In this document: piece by piece, positions 48,197 to 58,800 of the stretch | Position numbering within the stretch: position 1 is the stretch's first letter | How the letters are laid out: each line of letters begins with the position of its first letter | NCBI GenBank assembly: GCA_030549495.1 | Contig: JAUIRK010000097.1 | Location: forward strand, 1,025,001-1,089,000 | Reading direction: 5' to 3' | DNA length: 64,000 bases | Source: Nectonema munidae | Lineage: Eukaryota; Nematomorpha; Nectonematoida; Nectonematidae | Position numbers and translations under genes: made by a program | The notes under the pieces: generated by a model | What the model was told of the DNA's origin: nothing | Database searches by the model: none | The model's input: the letters and a program-made list of their open reading frames with translations, nothing else

Positions 48197-50491
48197 CAGG
48201 GGTCTCCAAACTACGGCCCGCGGGCCAAATCCGGCCCGTAACGCCTTTTTATCCGGCCCGTAACGCATTTTTATCCGGCCCTTCAAACGCATCCTAAATT
48301 CATATTGTAGATTTTAAATCAGAAATTAGAAAATTATTTTTGTTTGCTCTCAACTGTATCCAATAATTAAAATCACGTCATATTAATTACTAATATTACA
48401 TTAATACTAATATTTCCAATTATTGCATTTATTTTACTGATCCTTTAATATTTATATAGGTTTTTTAATACTTAATATTTAAATATTTTTTTAGCTATTT
48501 AGAATAAATATTTCTTATAATTTTAAAGATGGCTTCTAAAAAAAGAAAATTTGATAAAGAATTTCGTGTCTTCAAAAAAAGCTGGGAAGAAAAGTATTTT
48601 TTCCAAATAAGTAATGACCAAAAAGCCATTTGCTTAATATGCCATGAAACTATTGCAGTCTTAAAAGAATACAATGTCCGTCGTCATTATGAGACAAAAC
48701 ATTTTTCTACACACTCAGAACTCCATGGAAAACAACGTACAGACACAACTGAATTATTGAAATCTAAACTACAATTGCAAAGAAACTTTTTCACAAACAA
48801 GCTTCATGAAAAAGAATCTATTACTCGAGTAAGTTAAACAATAACTAAAAAATTAGCTGAGCGTGGGAAGCCATTTACTGATGGTATCCTTATAAAGGAG
48901 TGTATGATGGAGACAGTAAAAGTCTTGTGTCCAGAAAGAACAAATTTGTTTTCAAATATTAGTCTTTCTGCGAGTTCAATCATGCGGAGAACCGAAGAGC
49001 TGGTCGAAAACATAGAATTACAACTACGTAAAAAAGCAAAAAAATTTTTGTGGTTTTCAGTGGCAATTGATGAATCGGTTGATCTTTCTAGCACGTCTCA
49101 GCTTCTTATATATCTTCGTGGTGTAAGTCAAGATTTCCAAATAAGTGAAGAATTGGCTTCAGTGTTTAGTATGCATGGAACAACAATGGGAAAAGATCTT
49201 TTTATTCAAGTAGAAATTTTTTGCAACAATATGATCTCAAATGGAATCAGCTTCATTGCGTCACAGTTGACGGTGGCCCGAATATGGCAGGAATAAAAAA
49301 GAGTCTGGTAGGCCTCATTCAAGCTAAAATGGAAGATCTTCACTGTCCAAGGGCTCTTTTCATTCACTGCATTATACACCAGCAAGCACTCTGCGCAAAG
49401 CAATTAGATATATCTTGTGTGCTCAATCCAGTCACAAAAGCTGTCAATTATATTAGAGGACACGCTCACATTCACAGGCAGTTTCAAGCTTTTCTTGAAG
49501 AACTTGATTCTGAATATGATGATATAAGTTACTACACAGCAGTAAGATGGCTCAGTTATGGAAAACTATTATCTCGTTTTCTTAAACTTAGAAAAGAAAT
49601 AATAATATTTTTAAGTGAAAAAAACAAATTGAATAGACAATTTTTAGATCCTTCTTGGATATCAAAGTTGTCATTTTTGGTTGACATCACAAAACACATG
49701 AATGATTTAAATTTAAAATTGCAGAAACAAGGAAATCTCATATGTGATTTATACAAAATTTTTACAGTCTTTCGAACAAAATTGACACTGTTTATAAGTC
49801 AATTTCAAAACGGAAACTACTCTCATTTTGAACATTTTCAAGAGTTTCTCACTGAAAATACAGAACAAGTAGATCTCGAATTTCACAAAGACGTACTCAC
49901 TAAGTTACATAAAAACTTCACAAATCGATTTTCTGATCTTGATAAAATAAGAAATGACATTCTCTTGTTTGAAAATCCTTTTGAATGTACCGTTGATGAC
50001 ATGCCAGCACACCTACAACTTGAATTAATCGATTTACAAGCTTCTACTTTGCTAAAAGCAAAACATAGAGAAGGTTTATTTGAATTCTACAAATATTTAC
50101 CTGATAATGAGTTTTTCAATCTAAAAAAATTTGCGTCAGGTATGGCTACAGTTTTTGCAACAACGTATAAATGTGAGCAAACTTTTTCAAAAATGAAGTA
50201 CATAAAGTCAACGCATCGAACAAGATTGACAGACAACCACTTAAAAGCAATTCTTATTCTTGGATGTACTAAATTTGAGGCTGACATTAGTTCCATTTTA
50301 AGAACTAAACACCAGTTTCATAAATCCCATTAATTTTCTACCATATTATTTTTTGTTCTATTATTTTGTGTCTTTATAAATAAATTGATTAGTTGTTTTA
50401 AGCATAAATTCATGAAAAAAATTTTTAGGCCCGCAAATATTAATTATCTGGATCTATGTGGCCCTATAGAGAAAAACTTTGATGACCCCTG
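48197..50491 (+). mobile_element. Young GTF2IRD2-like hAT transposon with perfect TSD
   Basis: Ends caggggtctccaaact and, reversed, caggggtcatcaaagt. The perfect 8-bp duplication CTATATGG lies at 48189-48196 and 50492-50499. Length 2295 bp. It carries one nearly full transposase. Short ggcccgtaacgc repeats lie just inside the left end. It is the best-preserved transposon in the window. Confidence 0.95.
48529..50333 (+). pseudogene. hAT transposase (GTF2IRD2/ZBED-like), two lesions
   Basis: Cut-and-paste transposase of a plain hAT DNA transposon. It starts MASKKRKFDKEFRVFKKSWE. A BED zinc finger lies at residues about 34-58 (CLICHETI...RRHYETKH). FSVAIDESVDLSST gives the first catalytic Asp and CVTVDGGPNMAG the second. 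The C-terminal dimerisation part ATTYKCEQTFSKMKYIKSTH ends at 50333. Two lesions only: a TAA at 48835-48837 with the same frame continuing after it, and a frame change near the T run at about 49218. The rest is open for about 370 codons. Without those it would be about 600 residues, the usual family length. Confidence 0.92.
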
Positions 50492-51174
50492 CTATATGGG
50501 ATAGAAAACATTTGAGAGAAAAGAGTACAAGCGAAAAACAAACTTTTGAAATGAAAACAGTGAAGGAGAGGGTATTTCACAAATGTTATTGCGTCTTGAA
50601 AATTCCATAACTCTTAAAATTTCAGCACAAATTTAATATTGTCTTATCACTTCCTCTTTTTAAATATCTCGTCCATGTTGCACTATGCCTGTATTGTGCA
50701 TAATACTGGTCTTCAATTTGTACGTGTGTGTATGTGTATAGTAGTGAAGAGAGAGAAACACAGACTGTGTTGCTCTTTTTGTGCGCATCACCCTTTCTAA
50801 CACATCACTCTCTTCATTACAACATTATAAGACACGTTACATCGCACTATATGTGTATCATGTAGATATACTCGTATTATGGAGGCAGGCATAGACTGTA
50901 TTTGCTACAATGCACGTATAGTGCGATACTCAAACTATCTGCAACATTACCAAAATTTGTACCATAATAAAAATGATTTGAAGTTCATTCAATTTTATTA
51001 TTCAGAAAATATAATTTCAAGTGGTAAAGAAATATAGAGAATCCAAATTCCAAAGGGGTGTGGAAAAAAGATTGAGAAACACTTATTAATCGCTGCACAA
51101 TAAAAAAGTAGAGTTTCAATTAACCAGAGTCTGAGTCGCAACATTTTCTACGGCTCCACAACTCTCATTATAAA

Positions 51175-52733
51175 CAATCAACGCAAATTCAAGAAGATGA
51201 AAGCATTTTTAATTCATGCTTGGCTTATTTTTGCTTATAAAATATCATTTACATTACGTTAATAATCATTTAAAATTATGTCCTAATAAGCTGATCTTAT
51301 TTAAATAATAGTTTCTCCGTTTTATGTTAAATACTACTATTTTTCTCGCTAGAGCCACTTTTACTTCCATTTTTTTGAACTTTGCATTTAAAAATTAAAA
51401 CTTGAATCTATTCTCCACTTCCAACAAGAAGATCGAGGTGAAAATACTTTTAAAAGGGTGTCCTTGTGTTGAATTTTCCTATCTTTTGAGTTGGAAACCT
51501 TTAAACATGCGCTAATAGGTTCTCTAATAGTCTAATACAAACATAAAGGTGATTTTTAAGAGTGTTGGATGTAGTTTGCCTTCGCCATACTATAAAATTT
51601 CACGAGCAAATGCCAGATTTTAATATGTAAGGTCGATTTGTATTATGCAAATATGTGTTTCTACCTTTTAATGTATAAATTTAGATTACAGCTAAAAATA
51701 TTTTTTGGCGCAAATCGGTTACGTATAAGACTTTATTTAAATGATAGGATTTGAAAATGAATTTATATAACTGTACCTATAAATCAAAAAAGAATTAACA
51801 AAAAATTTATAGAAAAATAATATAATAATGAACTAAATTTTAAAACTGTCTATCCTGCATTTGGCAATATTACCAAATGTTTAATTTATTATTTTATACC
51901 ATTTTATCGCTTTTTATATTTACGATTTTTCTGCTTTTTATATTTATTCTGTGTTTTCACACCACTCGTCCGTTTATGTAAAATAAATTGTAAAAATAAA
52001 AACGCTGAGAATTTTTTTATAAAGAAAAATAAATGCAAATACTGATTCGTGTCTGTTCGAATTTAAATTTTACCACACATCGTATATTTCTACCAAGAAC
52101 ATATCTTGTTTTGCAAGATTAAAGAACTTAATTTCAAGTCTATGAGATTTTGAATTTTTTAGGCGGTTCACCACAAGACATTTTTAGCAAAATGACAATT
52201 AATTATGAAAATATGAAAGTTGGAGCTGATTGAAAAGATTATATTGTACCTAATATATGCATTTTAAATTTCATGAATAGAAAAGCAAGAAGGTGTTACA
52301 GTCCTAGATGAAGAGATAGTTATGCCTTTCAAATTCATAAATATTTAAAGAACGAGTGTTTAAATCGGAAAAATTATAAAGTTTTTATAGAGGAATTTTT
52401 CCATGTTTAGATTATTTTCTAAACTTCTTAATCTGTTAAAATGTTTGATGATATCCTCTTAAAACTGATTGTGTTTTGAAATATATTTCGTATTTAGTTT
52501 GATTTTATGATTAAATAATAAAAAGAATTATCCTATCTCTTGAAGTATATGGTAAAAAAAGTTAAAATAAAATATTCAATTTATTGTATTACATGACAAA
52601 CAACTTTCCAATATATACAAGAAATAATGAGAAGGATTTCATGTGTAAAACCGGCAGTATTTTCAAAACTAAAAATTAAAACCGGTTCAATTAAGGCAAA
52701 AATAAGTGAGTGTATGTAAACTTGTATCTTGAT
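51175..52733. other. Intergenic between hAT nest and acyl carrier gene
   Basis: AT-rich, no gene. For the minus-strand acyl carrier gene, a possible poly(A) signal (AATAAA on the minus strand) lies near 52578. Confidence 0.45.
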
Positions 52734-52825
52734 TCATTCGTAAACATCCTGCACATCTCCAACGTATTGTATGATCGCTCTCGGTGTCATCAGCCTTTCG
52801 GCGTGTTGATCAGGTATTTCAAAAG
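52734..52825 (-). CDS. NDUFAB1: NDUFAB1 last exon
   Basis: After attttag it completes a split Thr codon and reads [20 protein letters not shown] to DVQDVYE and TGA. It matches the helix 3-4 end of mitochondrial acyl carrier proteins. Confidence 0.95.
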
Positions 52826-55800
52826 CTAAAATGAGAAGTAAGCATTCATTTTAACTTGATGACACGTGTTAAATATATTCAAAAGCATTGTAATTACAGC
52901 GCCCATATACACACAGCTTAGAGATACTCAATTTAAGTATAAGAAATAGGAAATGAAAAGAAGTAAGGAGACGGACTACTTATGATTTAACTCATTTCAT
53001 TCTAGAGAAAGCAAACGAGACTAGTTAATTTGATATAAATAGCTTAGAATCGTTTGCATCAATTTGAACTGATGATTGAATGATATGGGTTAAAAAAGAG
53101 GCGAAAATAAATTGATAAATCGAAAGAAAATATTCTCGAAAGAACAATATTTCTTGATCGCGTTAGGTACAATAAAGAATGATAAGAGATGAGAGCAAAG
53201 ATGAGAATCCCAAAGATAAAGTTGGCAAATCTGTAACTCTTCGAAAGTTTAGCTGCTTACTATTGATCAATTCAGTTTAAAATATGTTGGATGCCTCTAT
53301 ATCAATTAATAATTATTTAATATTTTACAGACAAGTAAAATTATACTCATAGCAAAAGAGAATTAAAACTTGATATACTATAGAATATTTTTTAGTATTT
53401 CAGCCCCCCCCCCCCTCCCCTTACCAACGCTCGCAAGAAAAATAGCTACAGCAATATACAGAAACTGATATAGGCATTCGATTGACATCTGGTCTACCCG
53501 ATCCGTTGATAGTTGTTCAGTAATAAAAGACACACAAGCTGTCACACTCACTCTTTTTATAAAGCCTATCTACCAATGATCAGGGTTTTTTATTTAATAA
53601 TAATCACTGTCCAACAGAAATTTTGCTACAAGGAAAACAATATTGTTTTCTAATATGTTTTATCGAATATATCTCAAAAATTTTTGCTTATTTGCTTTAA
53701 AATGACTCTATTTTTCCAATATTCACAAAATATTATCTAATATAACCCTATCTATATTTTATATTAAGACTATATACATATTTGTTTCAAATTAATTAAA
53801 TGTACTCTTATTTTTCATATTTACACTTTTTATTCTGAATTACATTATCATTTTTTCGATATAATGTCAAACATAAATCCGTAAGCATACTAGGACTCCA
53901 TTTACCTTGTAACAGTTCTCAATTCTAGAAATTTTCAGACCTATATAGTCCAAGAAAATTCTTGCAAACTTCTTTGAAACTATTCCAAGCTTTAGCTTCC
54001 ACTTCGTTCAGCGTTGCATCAAAATTGACATCTTGTATAATTTGCCAAACTTGTGGTTCGACAAAAATACATTCTTTTACTTTTTAGGAAACTTTGGTTT
54101 CGAATACAAGAAGAAAGAGTTATCTTTGTTCAAAGCTTTCACAAATTATTTTATTAAACCGAGTTTTATGTGCAATATAATTTTTTCTTTTCTAACCAAA
54201 GGTTTAATTAAATTATCAGATCCAATTCCTGAATTTATTCTCTCGTCAGCTTTTTATTTGTAATGCTGATCTCGTTCTCGACTATCCCAATAGCAAAAAA
54301 CACATGAATTTAGTGTACCCCGTTTGCAAGCCGTTTAATATTGCTACAACCTTCAAATCTGCATCAACCAATTGTGTATGTTGTAGTTTACTTTTTCAAG
54401 TATCAGTTTCAAATTTTCATAAGTTTCTTGTAAAACAGAATGAGCTATTGGAATAGATGGCAGTACAATTCCTTTTTAGTACTATATAAAGAAGAATCCA
54501 TGAAGAGCCTCCACTGTGTAGCATCGTAAGATATACCAAGATTTTCAAAAAGTTATATCATTGAAGTAGCAAAAGTTATTTTCAATAGAAAATTTTTCGT
54601 TAAAAACCTCAGATCATGAACGACAACTTGTGAAACTTCTTCTGTTACTACATTTTTCTTTAAGGCTTCAAACTAAAAGCTCACGTTGATGAATCCAAAT
54701 CTTTAAATCTTCCCGATTAAGGAGGTTAAGTCCATTTGACAAAAGTTTCGGAAAATTGTATGTCATATCTTTAGTATCATCATCACATTCAGAATCGGAT
54801 TTCTTCTCAACTAAAAAGCGATAAGCTTAAAGAAGATTTAGGTACAGTTATATCGTCTGAATGGTTTATTGGGCGAATGGCCGACCTAAAATTTACATAA
54901 TTTACTTTTGAAGCGCTTTTAGATCTTATGCCTAGAAAAGAATACAAGTTAATACTTTTTAAGTCAGTCAAGGAGAAAAAACAATCTGCATAATGATCCA
55001 GAGACTCCCTCCATACCATAGGCATTCCAAATGGAAGTTTTTCGACTTTGTTTTGTATGATTTAGAAGAGAATTAAGACAATTAGTACAACATGCCCAAG
55101 AATTATCTTGGTCTCCTAGTTTGTCTTCAAAATATAATTTATAGAATTTTTTAAATAAGGTTTTGCAATCATTTCTAGACATTTTAAATTATAATATGAA
55201 TCTGAAACAAAAAATTCAAAAGTATATAAAAATGCATTTTACAAAAAAACTGGGATATTTCATAACGAATAAATAATATTTTTAAATACATCAGAATCAG
55301 CTGTTTCCATTTTTGCAGTCTGAAAAAAAATTATTTGTTGGACCGTATATTTGCATTATATCTGATGAATTTGATTTTAAAATATACAATATTTTATTGG
55401 AAGTTGGCAATGTACTTATATTAACTAATTTGATCACAATCCCATTTTAAATCACTCAGACGATTATTTCATTTTAGTATCAATATACGCAAAGGAAACG
55501 CAGACAAAGCCTTATTTTATATAGAATTCATTAAATAGAGATTACTGAAGTCGTGTGAGTTCTCTTTGGAAACCTTGGTACTAAAAATGGGCTACGATAC
55601 TTTTATATCAACTTTAAAGTTTTTTGCTTTTTCTAGGATCAATCGGATTAAACTTAAAAAAACTTCTTCAAGCACAGAAATGTAGCCTGAATTGGGAAAA
55701 AAATCATAAAAAGTATGGATAAGTAAAGAGAAGTTTGGGAATTAATGCGATTAACGAACAAATTATTCCATCTCATCAATACATTTAAGTGAACATTTTA

Positions 55801-58800
55801 TGGGAAAATTTTTACGCTATCAAATTTTATATTAATTTATGACAAAATGGTGGAAAATATGGGAGATTAAAAAAAGAATAATAATTTTAAGAATTACTAA
55901 ATTCATCTTCAATGTGTAGCATGATTTCAACGTGATCCAAACTGTCCAATCCAAGATCATTGATGAAATGTGAGTCCATCGTCAACTGTGAAAGAAAATA
56001 GGGAAAAGAATGATTGGTGGGTGCGGCATACACACATATATATACACCATTTTTATTTTAAGTGCGCTATTTTTTACTTTAAATGCGTCCTTTTTCACAT
56101 TATAACCGATTTGATCCCAGAAAAAGAAGACAACATCAAGTAATTTGACACAAAACTACATCAGTCAGTTTGATCTGAGATGAAGTCATTGCGTAAGTTA
56201 ATATAAAAAAGAACCTTTAAATGAAGAAATCGTTTGCGTTAGAGAGCGGTCGCATGAAATGGTTTGAGGCGTCCTTTATCATTTTGAGTGCGTCCTTTTT
56301 CACTTTGAGTGAGTCCCTTCTTACTTTGAGTGCCTCCGTTTTCACTTTACGTACGTCCTTTAATTCTACATATTTTTTTTTGTCCCTTTCCAAATGAAAA
56401 GGCTAGAAATGGCATAAAACTCAATCGTGGACATTCAAGCTAATTAATGATTACACTTAATTTTGTAAAACTAACACAACTACGAGATAATAAACTTCAG
56501 GGAATTAAAATCGTGAAGGATCTATGAACACACTTGAAAACTACCTGTATACATAAAAGGTATATGCGTGAAATAAAACTTAAAAAAATGCGGTTGCATT
56601 GAAAACTTTATTAAGAATAAGAATGGTCGTGATAATATTTTCCTCCAATCATAGCGCTTCTTATCGCTAAAAATTATCCCAGGTTCATCTTTATTACCCG
56701 AGTCATTTTTGCTTCTGTTTAGATTTAGAGAATACGTTTTCAGGCGGATTGAAAGAACGTGTACTTTTAGAAGAGAAGTGTGTTCGTTGAAGAACTTTAA
56801 TCTTTTGTGTTTTTGGATGCCTACATTATTTATCTTAAAAAGCTTTTTTCAGTCTTGCATAAGATCTTGTGAGATATCAACTGGAAATAATTCTCCTATT
56901 TCTCAGCGAGGCTTTTTCAATCCAATCTTCATTCTATTATTATTCTTTCAGTGTTAAAAGAGGATGATCAATGAATTTTTCCATGTAAATCAGCTTTTCT
57001 TCGTGAAAAGCCCTTTTTATGGCGATGATGCTCCTTAACCACCCTCACCTCCTGATTCATTATATCGGTAAATAATAATTGATTCTGCTGTGGAATATTT
57101 CTAAAGGCTTTTTCTTTCCCATTCAAATCGGGTTAGGCATGTTGTAATGACGAATTCTCTGTTTCAAAAGAATCTCCGTTTTTTTACAAATGATACTGCT
57201 ATTATTATTTTGTGATGAATGATGCATTAGGTAACAAGCTACAAAATCTTTTAAAGTGCAGGCATTCAATTTTCTTCTTCGAAATTAAGACTTACTTAAT
57301 TAATTATTATTATTATTAGATCAAAGCTTTTGCTTTGTGTATGGCTGATTTGATTTAAAGTGTTCGTGCCAGGCTACTAGAGCCAGTGTTGAATGATATC
57401 AAATATCCTTTTACAACTCAACTTAGTCGACAAAATGCCTGATGCTGCCATCTTTAAATATTTTTAATTTTTGCCTAGTGGTCAGTGATATCGTGCCAGC
57501 CCATTCATCAAACCCTTTTTCATGTTCTTTTGTACTAAAATGCTAGATCCTCCATTTCAGATAGAGAAAAATTTGAAAAGTTATTTTAAAATGATTTGTT
57601 TCTCAGAGCAAGGGATATGCACAAGCTAAAAATTAAAAAGATTCTTCATAATTTTAAATCCTCTTCAACATATGATGTCAAAGAAACTCCTGTTTTGTTC
57701 GAATAGAATTTTATCATGTGATTGGAGGTCACCATCAGATATTTCGCATGATGTTTACTATGTTATACTGCATTTTTTATTAAATAAAAAAGTAGGTTAA
57801 CAGTTAGATATGCTAGGATTTTTTTGTTGAACATATCCCATTCAAACATAACAAGCATTAAATTTATGTATTCAATGAAATTAAAATGTGAGAAAAAGTT
57901 CCTCAAGCGCATTGATTGCGTTTTTTTTTTATCATTTATTAGGTCAACTAGCAATTGTGAAAGATTTGATAGAAATATTTCTGATGAAATACCGATCCAG
58001 ATAAATCACATCAAGCATCGCCTACATTATCGTTTGCAACATCCTTTTCGCTCCGTTGATTCATATGAAGTCTATAAGATTTGAATCCAAACGTACTCAT
58101 TTTAAAGAAGTTTTTCACAACAGCAAAAACCATGTCTGCTTCAAATCATCACTAATAACCGTAAACTTTTTATACAAATTGTCAACATATAAATAAAACC
58201 TGTCAAAATGTAATGACCCCTCCTTTTTGACCCTAACCCTCAGAATGTGCACCCTTGAAATATATCAGCTTATTGTATTAGAATTAAAATATAATTTTGT
58301 TAAAGTTATTTTATCATGCATCTTGCACTAGTTTTAAGTGTACTCAAGTTTCCCCTTCTCAAATGCTTCTGAGAAGGATATTTTATTCAGTGATGCAATG
58401 TAATATTTGTGTTGTGTAAAAGAGTTGTTTTTATGTTCCACTATTGATTGCAAATCTTACTTCGAAAACTTCTTAATACCGGATAATTGGAATAAATGAT
58501 ATAAACACTAATTTTGATTGTCTACGCATTTCTTACCGAAAGACACAACATATAAATGCATAGAAATGAGAGATGCAATTTCAGGATTATTTTGTTACTT
58601 CTATTTGTTACTTTTATTTTGAATTCAAATTTTCAGATTCAACTACAGGCTTGAAGAGTCAAAGTAAAAATATGCGCTCCCGATTCCAAGTACTTACAAA
58701 AATCCGAATCCAAATACTAAAGAAAAAAACTAAAGAAAAAACTAAAGAAAAAAATTAAAGAAGGATCTTTTTCATGTTCTTTTGTACTAAAACGCTAAAA

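Larger units (their letters stand above)
47908..50958. mobile_element. Foldback MITE interrupted by a hAT
   Basis: The left arm (47908-about 48190) and right arm (about 50690-50958) are inverted copies. Shared blocks include tttgagtatcgcactatacg, gtgcattgtagcaaatacag, tgcctgcctccataatacga and gcgatgtaacgtgtct. The left arm has about 90 extra nt. The young hAT at 48197-50491 sits in the loop side, so without it the MITE is about 750 bp. Confidence 0.83.
46054..51166 (-). mobile_element. Outer hAT element (BED type), old, carries nested insertions
   Basis: The left end cagggttgtgcagtcgg and, reversed, the right end gagagttgtggagccg form degraded terminal repeats. ATTATAAA is repeated at 46046-46053 and 51167-51174. 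On the minus strand 47167-46560 carries hAT transposase: KLFDCDVLLAAVYADPMYKV, LKDALAIYPKVVSE, AIVVCALP in another frame, then RLFPALRIIKSDLRRR and VKEDLFKAILF, the C-terminal dimerisation domain. At least two frame changes and a loss of about seven residues break it. Subterminal cgactccg repeats lie at 46060-46200. Confidence 0.8.

Noticed and set aside
56709-56957. Frame ending QRGFFNPIF as an integrin GFFxR tail
   Set aside because: No membrane helix or phase match. The true tail GFFTR is at 44667, joined to the helix exon.
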